64,000 nucleotides of DNA from Archangium violaceum (GTDB lineage Bacteria > Myxococcota > Myxococcia > Myxococcales > Myxococcaceae), in assembly GCF_016887565.1 (NCBI RefSeq), contig NZ_CP069396.1:11700001-11764000 (forward strand), written 5' to 3'. The notes beneath the pieces are model-generated. The model was not told the origin of the DNA, did not search any database, and saw nothing but the letters and a program-made list of their open reading frames with translations. Each line of letters begins with the position of its first letter. The stretch's first letter is position 1. Shown here piece after piece: positions 35,811 through 44,439 of this stretch. The translations under genes and the position numbers were made by a program.

Positions 35811-37037
35811 TCAGCGAGGCGGGGACACGGGCTCGGCCGGGGGAGGCCCACCACCGCCCACGCCCGGCTCGGGCTCCCGGGGCTTCTCCCTGGGCGGCCG
35901 CACCTGCACGAGCGTGCCCTCGGCAAGGTCCCGCGCCGAGCCGCGCAGCAACACGTCTCCGGCCCCCACACCGGAGCGCAGCTCCACCAGCCGCGCCATC
36001 TGGTCCGTCATGCCCAACGTCACCGGCACGCGCTCCACCCGGCCATCCTTCACGCGCAGCACCGTGGGCGGCTCGGCGCGCGTGTCCACCACGGAGATGG
36101 GCACGGCGGGCACCTCGCGCTGGAGCGACGCCACCCGCCCCTCGGCGAAGAGCCCGGTGAGCAGCGCCTGCTCCGTGTTGGGCAGGGTGACGTAGAGGCG
36201 CACCTGGCCGGTGGCTGGATCCACCGCCGGGTTGATGCGCTCGATGCGGCCCGCGAAGGTGCGGTCACCATAGCCGCCGACGGTGAAGTCCACCCGGGTG
36301 CCAGTCTTCAGCGTGCTGAGCTGCGCGGCCGGCACCGAGGCCTCCAGCCGCATGCTGGTGGGGTCGATGACGGTGTAGAGCTGCGTGCCCGGCTGGACGA
36401 CGTCTCCCGCGCTGGCGTGACGCTCGCTCACGATTCCATCGAAGGGGGCGAGGATGCGGGTGCGGCCCACCTGCTGCCGCGCGAGCGCCAGCCGGGCATT
36501 GGCCTCGGCGAGCTGCGACTCGGCCTGCACGCGCGCCAGCTGAGCTCGCTCGAAGTCGCGCCGGGTGATGACGCCCGCCTCGACCAGCTTGCGGTTGCGC
36601 TCCTCCTCGGAGCGGGCCACCCGCAGGGCGTCATGCCCCACCCGCACCGCCGTACGCGCGGCGAGGAACTGATCCTGCTGCGAGAGATCCTGGATGCGCG
36701 CGAGCAGCTGCCCCTTCTTCACTTCCTGGCCCTGCTCGACGGCCATCTCCAGCACGGCGCCCTGGGCCTCGGAGCGCATGGTGGCGGCGCGCCGGGCCTG
36801 GAGCGTGCCGGAGAGGACGGGCCCCTCCTGCAGCTCGCGCGACTCCACCCGCACCACGTCCTCCGGCCCGAGCGTCACCGGCGCCTGTGCCTGTGGCTGG
36901 GACGCCTCCGGCGCGCCCGGCTTGCAGCCCGAGAGCACCCCCAGACTCAATCCCAGGCTCATGATGAAGAGACCGCGGAATCCCGCCTTCACGGGCATCC
37001 ACCGTCCCGTTCCCCGGCGTCTCGTGCTTGCACTCAC
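35811..37037 (-). CDS. RND efflux periplasmic adaptor (membrane-fusion lipoprotein)
   Basis: 408 residues from GTG 37037. That start is chosen because a perfect AGGAGG lies eight bases upstream (37046-37051 on the coding strand), whereas ATG 36998 has none. Lipobox VLSGC gives lipidated Cys38 after a long basic n-region. Barrel-sandwich/lipoyl halves at about 70-105 and 175-215 (APFDGIVSERHASAGDVVQPG) enclose a coiled-coil hairpin (110-175), followed by a beta-barrel and a membrane-proximal domain; the tail is Pro/Gly-rich. First gene of the pump operon; divergent from an OmpR-type regulator. Confidence 0.9.
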   Translation of the reverse strand: MSASTRRRGTGRWMPVKAGFRGLFIMSLGLSLGVLSGCKPGAPEASQPQAQAPVTLGPEDVVRVESRELQEGPVLSGTLQARRAATMRSEAQGAVLEMAVEQGQEVKKGQLLARIQDLSQQDQFLAARTAVRVGHDALRVARSEEERNRKLVEAGVITRRDFERAQLARVQAESQLAEANARLALARQQVGRTRILAPFDGIVSERHASAGDVVQPGTQLYTVIDPTSMRLEASVPAAQLSTLKTGTRVDFTVGGYGDRTFAGRIERINPAVDPATGQVRLYVTLPNTEQALLTGLFAEGRVASLQREVPAVPISVVDTRAEPPTVLRVKDGRVERVPVTLGMTDQMARLVELRSGVGAGDVLLRGSARDLAEGTLVQVRPPREKPREPEPGVGGGGPPPAEPVSPPR

Positions 37038-37230
37038 GCCAAACACCTCCTGACACACCGCGTGGTGATGTGCATGATGGAGAGCCGACGCACCCGGAGT
37101 GACATCTTGGAGCCCCTCCCGCTGGTTGCCCGCTCGCTCGGAAACCGCTCGTGCGATGAGGGGTTGCGCCTCGCGGAGGAGGCAGGGAGCCGGGCGCATG
37201 TGTTCCCGCTCTCCGCGTGTGGGGCCACGT

Positions 37231-37247
37231 CTTAAGAAATTCTTACG
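37231..37247 (+). promoter_or_regulatory. Direct repeat resembling QseB/PmrA-type response-regulator box
   Basis: CTTAAG-AAATT-CTTACG: two half-sites with an 11-base period, the spacing at which OmpR-family dimers bind, and close to the CTTAA-N6-CTTAA box of QseB/PmrA-like regulators. The same bases also form an imperfect palindrome (GTC-T-TAAGAA-A-TTCTTA-C-GAC, 37229-37249). It lies between the divergent efflux operon and the regulator gene, 79 bases before the regulator start. Confidence 0.5.
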
Positions 37248-37267
37248 ACAGTTCCTGTAGGAGGCAG

Positions 37268-37333
37268 ATGAGGGGACGGCGCCACGGGGGACGTGGTGGC
37301 CTCCGTTCCTGGAGAGGACAGCCCCATGGGTGA
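37268..37333 (+). CDS. Possible 21-codon leader ORF
   Basis: ATG 37268 follows AGGAGG (37259-37264) with only three bases between, and encodes an Arg/Gly-rich peptide (MRGRRHGGRGGLRSWRGQPHG is 21 residues; first part MRGRRHGGRGG). Its TGA (37331-37333) lies just inside the start of the response-regulator gene, so its translation would deliver ribosomes to that start. The spacing is short for efficient initiation and there is no codon signature, so it may be chance. Confidence 0.2.
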   Translation: MRGRRHGGRGGLRSWRGQPHG

Positions 37334-37997
37334 GCGCATCCTGCTCATCGAGGACGACCAGCAGCTCGGAGCACAAATCACGGACTTCCTGGGACGGGCG
37401 GGTTTCGAGGCCACGTGGTGGTCCGAGGGACGTCCCCTGCAACCCGGCGAGGCGGCGACCTACCGGCTCGTCATCCTGGACCTGATGCTGCCCGGCACCT
37501 ACGGCATGGACATCCTCCGGCAGCTCCGCGAGGGCTCGGACGTGCCCGTGCTCATCCTCAGCGCGCGCAACGACACCGCGGACAAGGTGCGGGCGCTGAA
37601 GCTGGGGGCCGACGACTACATGACCAAGCCCTTCTGGCCCGAGGAGCTGGTGGAGCGCATCCGCGCACGGCTGCGCCGGCCCGTGATGCAGCGGCAGAAC
37701 GCCGTGGAGCTCGGGGGACTGTCCGTGGACCTCGAGAGCCACGAGGTGCGCGTGCAGGGCAAGCCCGTGGAGCTCACGCGCGTGGAGTTCGAGCTGCTGG
37801 CCGCGCTCGCCCGCCGGCCGGGAGCCGCCGTGACTCGCCAGTGGTTGGTGGAGAACGTGTTGGACCCCGAGCGCGAGGGCACCGAGCGGACGCTGGACGT
37901 GCACGTGTCGCGGCTGCGCCGCAAGCTGGGTCCCGGCAAGCACATCGAGACGGTGTGGGGCATCGGCTACCGGCTCGGGGACGGAGAGGGTCCATGA
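37326..37997 (+). CDS. OmpR/PmrA-family response regulator
   Basis: 223 residues from ATG 37326, with GGAGAGGA upstream. Receiver domain 1-115: acidic pocket Glu9-Asp10-Asp11, phospho-acceptor Asp52 (VILDLMLPG), Lys near 102 (YMTKPF). Winged-helix DNA-binding domain about 128-220 with RVEFELLAALARRPG and the recognition helix region RTLDVHVSRLRRKLG. Its stop overlaps the start of the partner kinase (ATGA). Probably controls the divergent RND efflux operon and itself through the CTTAAG repeat at 37231. Confidence 0.95.
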   Translation: MGERILLIEDDQQLGAQITDFLGRAGFEATWWSEGRPLQPGEAATYRLVILDLMLPGTYGMDILRQLREGSDVPVLILSARNDTADKVRALKLGADDYMTKPFWPEELVERIRARLRRPVMQRQNAVELGGLSVDLESHEVRVQGKPVELTRVEFELLAALARRPGAAVTRQWLVENVLDPEREGTERTLDVHVSRLRRKLGPGKHIETVWGIGYRLGDGEGP

Positions 37998-39505
37998 AGC
38001 TGCGCATGCGGCTGGCACTCACGACCGCGGGGGTGGCGCTCGCCATCGCGCTGGGGCTGGCGTGGATCCACTGGACCGTCGAGACGAGCGCGCGCGAGTC
38101 GCTGCTCGCCGAGTTCGCCCTCACGCAGATGCTCCAGGGCGGGCGTGAGCGCTGCGAGGCCTCCCCCGCGACCTGGAGCCTCGAGCAGACCGGTGGACCC
38201 CGCGGTCCCCCACCGGGTGGGCGCGAGGGCCCTCCACCGCCACCTCCGCGGAACTGGTTTGGAAGGAAGGAGCCAGGAGGCCCTCCTCCCCCTGGAGGGA
38301 CGGCGCTGTTCGCCTATGACACGGAGCTCGTGGCCCGGAACCCCGCCGCGCCTCCGTTGCCCGAAAAGCTCGCGGCGGCCATGCGGAAGGGACAGGAGGC
38401 GGCCGGCCGGTCCCCGGGGCTCGACGACCGGGGCATGCGAGAGCTGGTGGTGCGGATGCCCTGGGCTTCCGGCCCCTGTGCCTTCGTGCTCGTCCGGCAG
38501 TGGGGACCGGGCCCGCGAGGGCGGCGGTCTCCGACACCTCCTCCCGACATGCTGGTGTTCCCCTCGCTGATCGCCCTCGCGGGCGTGCTGCTCACGGTGG
38601 GGCCCGTGGTGCGCCGCCTGCGCCAGCTCACCCGTGAGGTGCGCACCTCCGTGAGCAGCGCGTACCAGGGGCCCATCACCCTCCAGGGGAACGATGAGGT
38701 CACCGAGCTGGCGCGTGCCTTCGACGAAGCGGGGCGTGAGGTGCGCGCGCAGATGGACCTCAAGGAGCAGCGGGAGCAGACGCTGCGCTCGTTCCTGGAG
38801 AACACCACGCACGACGTGATGATCCCCCTGACGGTGCTCCAGGGGCACCTGGCCGAGTTGCAGCAGCGCGCCGCCCGGGGCGAGCCGGTGGAGGCATCGG
38901 TCGTCGCGGCGGCCAGCCAGGAGGCCCATTACATGGCGGCGCTCATCCACAACCTGGGCGCCGCGGCGCGGCTGGAGGCGGGCGAGCCGGCCGTGCAGCG
39001 CGCCCCGGTGGACCTCAACGCCCTGGTGGAGCGGTGCATGAGCCGCCACCGCCCCATCGCACGCCAGCAGGACGTGGCGCTCGAGTACGCCGTCCCGGAG
39101 GCGCCGGTGCGGGTGCTCGGGGACGACATCCTCATCGAACAGGCGGTGAGCAACGTCATCTACAACGCCGTGCGCTACAACGCGCGCGGAGGACATGTGG
39201 CCGTCGTGCTCGAGCACCAGCCGGGGAACACGTTCCGCCTGCGGGTGCTCGACGACGGGCCCGGCATCCCCGAGAACGAGCTGTCGCGCATCGTCGAGCG
39301 GCGCGTCCGCGGCAACGCCGCGCGCACGCGAGGGCCTGGAGGCAACGGCCTCGGGCTCAACATCGCCTGGAAGGTGACGGTGCTGCACGGGTGGCGCCTG
39401 GAGCTGGGACGCTCGGAGTACGGAGGGCTCCAGGTGGACTTCCTCGGTGAGCTGCTCTCCGAGAGCGAGCCCGGTGGAACGCGCCGGACGTCGGGCATCG
39501 GGTAG
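37994..39505 (+). CDS. Partner sensor histidine kinase with proline-rich periplasmic loop
   Basis: 503 residues. Helix 1 (about 6-27), periplasmic region 28-187, helix 2 (188-207), HAMP-like linker (205-255), HisKA with His273 in TTHDVMIPLTVL, and HATPase_c (390-490) with N-box SNVIYNAVRYN and DDGPGIP/GGNGLGLN. The periplasmic part contains a stretch of clustered prolines and glycines at 67-102 and another at 171-186, unlike a usual PAS-like sensor. It overlaps the response-regulator gene by four bases and forms its two-component pair. Signal unknown; an envelope or metal/antibiotic stress signal is plausible from the efflux context. Confidence 0.9.
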   Translation: MKLRMRLALTTAGVALAIALGLAWIHWTVETSARESLLAEFALTQMLQGGRERCEASPATWSLEQTGGPRGPPPGGREGPPPPPPRNWFGRKEPGGPPPPGGTALFAYDTELVARNPAAPPLPEKLAAAMRKGQEAAGRSPGLDDRGMRELVVRMPWASGPCAFVLVRQWGPGPRGRRSPTPPPDMLVFPSLIALAGVLLTVGPVVRRLRQLTREVRTSVSSAYQGPITLQGNDEVTELARAFDEAGREVRAQMDLKEQREQTLRSFLENTTHDVMIPLTVLQGHLAELQQRAARGEPVEASVVAAASQEAHYMAALIHNLGAAARLEAGEPAVQRAPVDLNALVERCMSRHRPIARQQDVALEYAVPEAPVRVLGDDILIEQAVSNVIYNAVRYNARGGHVAVVLEHQPGNTFRLRVLDDGPGIPENELSRIVERRVRGNAARTRGPGGNGLGLNIAWKVTVLHGWRLELGRSEYGGLQVDFLGELLSESEPGGTRRTSGIG

Positions 39506-39517
39506 GCTCGGGCGCCC

Positions 39518-41092
39518 GTGCGCGCCCCCTTCGTCTTCTGCTCGTTCCTTCTCTGTCTCCTCGTCTGTACTTCCGCCGCCGCCGCTGGACCGCTGGTGTT
39601 GGAGGGGGAGGTACCCGCCGAGGGCAGCTTCTTCGACCTCCCCTTCGAGGTGCCACCCGGCACGGTGGAGCTGGAGGTCCGCCATGACGACCTCGCCAGC
39701 GAGAACATCCTCGACTGGGGACTGGAGGACCCGAACGGCTTCCGCGGCTACGGCGGTGGCAACGAGGAGCCCGCCATCGTGGGCGAGCGGGCGGCTTCGC
39801 GCTCGTACCTGACGGGCCCCCTGCCCGCGGGCACCTGGAAGGTGACGGTGGGCAAGGCCAAGATTCGCAAGACGCCCGCGCGCTACCGCATCGAGGTGCT
39901 CTTCCGCTCGCAAGCCACGCTCGCGCCCCAGCCCGAGCGCCAGCCCTACCACCCCGCCGACGCGCTCTCCTCACAGGCCCGCTGGTACTCGGGCGACTTC
40001 CACGTCCACTCGCGCGAGAGCGGTGACGCCCGGCCTCCGCTGGAGGAGATCGCCCGCTACGCGCGCGGCCAGGGGCTCGACTTCGTCGTGCTCACCGAGC
40101 ACAACACCACGTCCACGCTCGACTTCCTCGGGGACGCCCAGTCGCGCTTCCCCGACCTGCTGCTGGTGCCGGGCATCGAGTACACCACCTATGGAGGCCA
40201 CGCGAACGCCATCGGCGCCACCCGCTATGTGCCTCCGCGCGTGGGCGAGGGTGTCTCCTTGAAGGAGGCCGTGGACGACTTCCACCGCCAGGGCGCCCTC
40301 TTCTCCATCAACCACCCCACCTACGACGTGGGCGATATGTGCATCGGCTGCGCGTGGCAGCACACCGTACCCCCGGGCGGCGTGGACGGGGTCGAGGTGG
40401 CCAACGGCGGCTGGGAGAAGCTCGGGCGATTCTTCTCCGACGGCGCGCTTGGCTATTGGGACTGGCTGTGCGCGCAGGGGCAACACGCCGCGGCGCTCGG
40501 AGGCAGTGACGACCACCGCGCCGGCGTGGACCTGGATTTCACCCAGAGCGCCATCGGTAATCCCACCACCCTCGTGTACGCGCGCGAGTTGAGTGTGCGG
40601 GCACTGCTGGACGGCATCCGTGATGGTCGCACGGTGGTGAAGCTCCAGGGGCCGGAAGACCCCATGGTGGAGCTGACGAGCAGCGTGGTGCCCGCCGGAG
40701 ACACCGTGCTCGCGGAGGGCACACGCTTGAGTGCCCGTGTTACTGGTGCGAAGGGCCAGCAGGTGCGCTTCGTCCACAATGGCGTGCGACTGCCGCTCGT
40801 GGCGGTGACCTCGGATGACTTCGTGGTGGAGCAGGACGTCACCGCTCCAGAGCACGGTGAAGATCGCTTCCGCGTGGAGGTCTGGGTGAATGACAGACCT
40901 CGCACCGTCACCAGTCACCTCTGGGTGGCTCGCTCCTCGGAGATGCGCGGCATCCCCGGTCCCGTGCCCCAGCTCGGTGAGCCCGGCCGTTGCGGCTGTG
41001 GCTCGGTGCCGGGCTGGAGCGTGGGAGTGCTCGCGCTGGCCGTACTGGCATTGAGGCGCGAGCGGCGCACACGGTTGGACAATGCGCACTGA
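39518..41092 (+). CDS. Secreted PHP-domain metallohydrolase (CehA/McbA-like) with MYXO-CTERM-like tail
   Basis: 524 residues from GTG 39518. Sec signal peptide (1-22), an N-terminal beta-sandwich (25-135), then a PHP hydrolase domain (about 155-400): SGDFHVHSRESGD and LTEHNTT supply metal-binding His/Asp residues, with NHPTYD and SDDHRAG later. The C terminus ends with CGCGSVPG, a hydrophobic helix and RRERRTR, which has the layout of the MYXO-CTERM sorting signal (cysteine, helix, basic tail) that is processed and anchored at the cell surface. Likely a surface phosphoesterase or carbamate/amide-type hydrolase; substrate not predictable. Confidence 0.87.
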   Translation: MRAPFVFCSFLLCLLVCTSAAAAGPLVLEGEVPAEGSFFDLPFEVPPGTVELEVRHDDLASENILDWGLEDPNGFRGYGGGNEEPAIVGERAASRSYLTGPLPAGTWKVTVGKAKIRKTPARYRIEVLFRSQATLAPQPERQPYHPADALSSQARWYSGDFHVHSRESGDARPPLEEIARYARGQGLDFVVLTEHNTTSTLDFLGDAQSRFPDLLLVPGIEYTTYGGHANAIGATRYVPPRVGEGVSLKEAVDDFHRQGALFSINHPTYDVGDMCIGCAWQHTVPPGGVDGVEVANGGWEKLGRFFSDGALGYWDWLCAQGQHAAALGGSDDHRAGVDLDFTQSAIGNPTTLVYARELSVRALLDGIRDGRTVVKLQGPEDPMVELTSSVVPAGDTVLAEGTRLSARVTGAKGQQVRFVHNGVRLPLVAVTSDDFVVEQDVTAPEHGEDRFRVEVWVNDRPRTVTSHLWVARSSEMRGIPGPVPQLGEPGRCGCGSVPGWSVGVLALAVLALRRERRTRLDNAH

Positions 41093-42521
41093 CTCACGAC
41101 GAGCCTTGTGGGCGGGCCTGCTGCTCGCCATGGCCATTCTGTCCATCTGATGTGCGTCGCTGACACCACCGCCCAGCCGGGGAATGAACCTGCGCTACTC
41201 GCCGCGCGAGGCTTTCCCGCCCGCGTTGGCCGAAAAGCCGAGTGCGGCGAGCCCCAGCCCCGCGGGCGCTGCGCGGCAGCGTGCCCTCGCGGCACACCTC
41301 GCATTCCTCGGGGCGGTTGGTGATGTGTCAAACTCCTCCCGCCGCATCTCCGGTGAGCTTTCCAGACTCGAGGCCAGCGAGCGAGGCATCGCCGGCAGAG
41401 CCGCCGGCATCTTCGGCCCCTACGTCGATCATGGCACCCAGCAATTGCGGTGGATCGACGCGGAGCTCGCTGCCGCCACCAAGCTGGCCAACACGGCCTC
41501 GGAGGTGGGTGACCCGGACATGCAGCTCGCCCTCCTACGCCTCGCCGGCCCACGGCTCCAGGCCGCCATGATGGGCTCCATCCTGCTCGCCGTATGGCTC
41601 GACTTCCTCAACCTCGCCGACGTCGTGCTCAACCAGTACCTCTACAGCGTAGAGAGGCTGTTCGTGGACATGGAGCGTTTTCAGAAGATGCTCGAGCCGT
41701 CCATGAAGGCGCTCTCCTCCCTGGAGCCAGGGCAGGTGGAGGTAGCGGCGGCCGACCTCCCCGCGCTGGTAGGCCACCTCACCAGCGAATTCGCCACAAC
41801 CCGTGAGGCCGTGCGCGCAGGGGCGGAGAACCTCGAGAAGATGCTGGTGCTCAAGGAGTCCATCGAGGCACTCACCCTGCTATCGGCGATGAAGTTCTCG
41901 CTCCCCGCACCACCGCCGGCCGCTCCGGCCACGCTCGGAGTGGGCCTGGTGATGGGCTCCAACGGCGTGATGATGGGCACGCGGATTGTTGTCTCCGCGG
42001 AGTGGGTGGAGATGATGCGCCGACTGGTGCAGGCGGGCATCCTCTCCCTTCCCGTCGTCAGCGCCGCCGTGCGGATTCACGCCGGCCAGGTGATGATGGC
42101 GCAGTCTCACGACGAGTTGCCGCGGGGCGTTCGCGATGCGCTGGGCGATGGACCCGAGGTGCGGAGCATGCGCGTGACGGGCAGAGCTGGGACCGGCATG
42201 GCCAGGCCTCCGCGGCACCACGTCCTGCCGCGAGAGTTCCGCGAGTGGTTCGAGAAGCGCGGCTTCACTGGCGACATGAGCATCGACCGGTTCTGCGTCG
42301 AATTGGAGCGTGCAAGCCACGAGGCGATTCACGGCGGTGGCGATTGGCTCGTGGGTCGTCGATGGCCCGGTGAGTGGAACCAGATGATCATGGGGGCACT
42401 GCGTGACGCCGAGGCCGAAGCGGGTCGGATGTTGACGCGCAGCGAGATCCTGAAGGTCGTCGCGGAGTACATGAGACTCTATAAAATCCCAATGAACTTC
42501 GTCCCCGGGAGAGGACCATGA
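41082..42521 (+). pseudogene. SitA-like toxin lipoprotein (DUF2380/TIGR02269) with stop codon in the lipobox
   Basis: The frame opens at ATG 41082 with a lipoprotein signal (MRTDSRRALWAGLLLAMAI...), reaches LSI, then TGA at 41148-41150, and resumes with Cys-Ala-Ser-Leu. From ATG 41184 (MNLRYSPREAFPP) 445 residues are intact: a long alpha-helical region with hydrophobic patches and a C-terminal domain (about 340-445) with RHHVLPREFREWFEKRGF and SHEAIHGGGDW...WPGEWN, an HNH-like histidine pattern. This is the myxobacterial DUF2380/TIGR02269 family, to my recollection linked to SitA polymorphic toxins delivered by TraA-dependent outer-membrane exchange. Without the signal the product cannot be lipidated. 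It overlaps the PHP gene by 11 bases and the next gene by four. Confidence 0.8.
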
Positions 42522-42988
42522 CAGAGGGGAGTGCCTGGCAAGGCAACTGGAGGGCCCGTCTGTATGAACGGGTCCGCGAGCGGGGTTTCGACTCGCTCAC
42601 GGCCTTCGCGGAGGCGCGTCCCGCGGTCCCGATCCATACGCTCGCCGAGGAGCTTGGCGAGGACGATGTCGCTGGGGTGCAGGTGTTGGGCGCGTTGCTG
42701 TCCGAAGCGGAGCAGCGCAAGCAGGTCACACGTTTCGTGCGCGATGTTCTCGTGCGCCTTTTGTCCCAGCATCTCCCCGAGGGATGGCCCGCCGTGCTGG
42801 ACGACTCGAACCGTTTCACGGTCGCCCAGACATTCGCCATGTGGACGAGCTTCACCCCGGAAACACACAAGGAGCGTGTCAGGCAGGCCAGGGCAGCGCT
42901 CCGCGCCGAGCCGCCGCCGCCCGGCTGGCGCCCGCTCGGCCCTGACGACGAGTTGCTCCGAACGCTCCTGCCTGACGAGGAGGTTTGA
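42518..42988 (+). CDS. Putative immunity protein of the SitA-like toxin
   Basis: 156 residues, starting in a four-base ATGA overlap with the toxin gene, so translationally coupled. Acidic, cytoplasmic, no cysteine, no signal peptide. Predicted mostly helical, with the terminal block PPPPGWRPLGPDDELLRTLLP. Homologs that I recall beside DUF2380 genes are usually annotated only as hypothetical. Role as immunity protein is inferred from position, coupling and size; the sequence shows no catalytic motif. The reading frame is intact although the toxin is not. It ends 12 bases before the convergent solute-binding gene. Confidence 0.65.
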   Translation: MTEGSAWQGNWRARLYERVRERGFDSLTAFAEARPAVPIHTLAEELGEDDVAGVQVLGALLSEAEQRKQVTRFVRDVLVRLLSQHLPEGWPAVLDDSNRFTVAQTFAMWTSFTPETHKERVRQARAALRAEPPPPGWRPLGPDDELLRTLLPDEEV

Positions 42989-43000
42989 ACTTCACTGCCA

Positions 43001-44260
43001 CTAGGGAGCTTTCTTCGGCGCCTCGGGTGCTTCCTTGGCTCCTCGACGCAGACCCGCCACTCCCTTCTGGACCTCCCGCTGCGCCTGCTCCAACGCCGCC
43101 TTGGGCGTGGAGAGCTTGTGGAGGGTCGCGTTCATCGCCGACGTCGCCGGAGACCAGACCATCGTCATCTCCGCCAGGTTCGGCATGGGCAGGGACACCT
43201 CCCCCTGCTTGCGGATCGCCGATAGCACCGCGTCCGAGGCCACCGCCGGATCCTCGTACACTTGCGCGAACGCCGGGTTCTGCCTCCCCTGCAACGCCAT
43301 GACGCGCGCACCCTCCGGGCCGGTGAGGTAGCGCACGAAGTCATAGGCCGCGTCCTTGTGCTTCGAGCGCGAGGAGATGGCCACCCCCTCCACCGTCATC
43401 CACGGCTTCAGCGGCTTGCCGCCCGCCTCGTCCACCGTGGGCAGCAGGGCCAGGCCATAGTCGATGCCCGGGGCGATCTCCCCGATGAACCAGGGACCAG
43501 AGAAGACCATCGCCGCCTTGCCCTCGTTGAACAGCGACGTGACGAGCGCCGTGGACGGCTCGGCGGGCAGCACTCCCTCCTGCTTCACCCAGCTCATCAA
43601 CAGCTCCAGCGATTTGACGTTCTCCGGCGCGTCCAGGCGCACCTTCGGACCCGGGTCGAACACGCGCCCCCCGAAGGCATGCATCAACGCCGCGTGGTAG
43701 TAGAAGTCCGCGTAGGGATAGGCCAGACACACCCGCGTCTTGTCCGCCGAGCCCGCTCGAAATGCCTTGCACGTGGCCAGCATCTCCCCCGTCGTCTGGG
43801 GCGGCTTCGCCATCAGCTTCTTGTTGTAGATGAGCGTGATGACCTTGAAGTTCAACGGCAGCGCGTAGACCGAGCCCTGGTAGGTCATCGCCTCCAGCGT
43901 CCCCTTCACGTAGCGCTCGCGCACGGACGGCTCCAGGAAGAAGTCGAGCGGCTCGAGCAGCCCGCCCCCCTCCACCCAGCCTCCGAGCCGGTCCTGCGGG
44001 AAGACGAAGACGTCCGGCCCCAATCCCCGTGGAAGCGTCGCGGAAATCTTGTCCGTGAACGCATCCGAGGGAATGGCCAACAGCTTCACCTGCACACCGG
44101 AGCTCGCCTTGGCCGTGTTGTACGCGGCGACGACCTTCTCCAACGCGGCGCGCTCGGAGGCGCGGTAGCCGTGCCACACCACCACCTCGGCGGCACGAGA
44201 CACTCCAGAGGACACCAGGGCCAACAGGAACAGGAGCCAGAACGGCGAGCGACTCTTCAT
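43001..44260 (-). CDS. Sugar ABC transporter substrate-binding protein (family 1, MalE-like)
   Basis: 419 residues. Sec signal peptide (1-23, ending SRAAE). Family-1 solute-binding protein features: VVVWHGYRASERAALEKVVAAYN at the N terminus, PDVFVFPQDRLGGWVEGG, and NEGKAAMVFSGPWFIGE, then VEGVAISSRSKHKDAAYDFVRYLTG, as in maltose/maltodextrin-binding proteins. No permease or ATPase gene lies nearby, so it is an orphan receptor. The C-terminal tail (Lys/Ala/Pro-rich) extends past the fold. Divergent from the four-PAS kinase. Confidence 0.88.
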   Translation of the reverse strand: MKSRSPFWLLFLLALVSSGVSRAAEVVVWHGYRASERAALEKVVAAYNTAKASSGVQVKLLAIPSDAFTDKISATLPRGLGPDVFVFPQDRLGGWVEGGGLLEPLDFFLEPSVRERYVKGTLEAMTYQGSVYALPLNFKVITLIYNKKLMAKPPQTTGEMLATCKAFRAGSADKTRVCLAYPYADFYYHAALMHAFGGRVFDPGPKVRLDAPENVKSLELLMSWVKQEGVLPAEPSTALVTSLFNEGKAAMVFSGPWFIGEIAPGIDYGLALLPTVDEAGGKPLKPWMTVEGVAISSRSKHKDAAYDFVRYLTGPEGARVMALQGRQNPAFAQVYEDPAVASDAVLSAIRKQGEVSLPMPNLAEMTMVWSPATSAMNATLHKLSTPKAALEQAQREVQKGVAGLRRGAKEAPEAPKKAP

Positions 44261-44439
44261 GAGCGGAACTCCTTACCCGAGAGCAGCCCGGGCCAAAAAA
44301 ATACAGAACCCGACAATGACCAGAATTGCACCTCATACCCGGCTGTCGAAGCTGGAACCGGTCCCAGGGCCATGACCGGAAGCCGCGGGACGGGCCCAAT
44401 GTTGCTCAGTGTTCCTTCGACTCCTCGGACGTACTCGCA

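Noticed and set aside
37038-38018. N-terminal extension of the efflux adaptor to 38018
   Set aside because: Runs antisense through the response regulator; the GTG at 37037 has a perfect ribosome site and a lipoprotein signal.
41148-41150. TGA in the toxin gene as a selenocysteine codon
   Set aside because: It lies in the signal peptide directly before the lipobox cysteine, where a catalytic selenocysteine makes no sense; I saw no clear selenocysteine-insertion hairpin. A stop, an error or a decayed gene is simpler.
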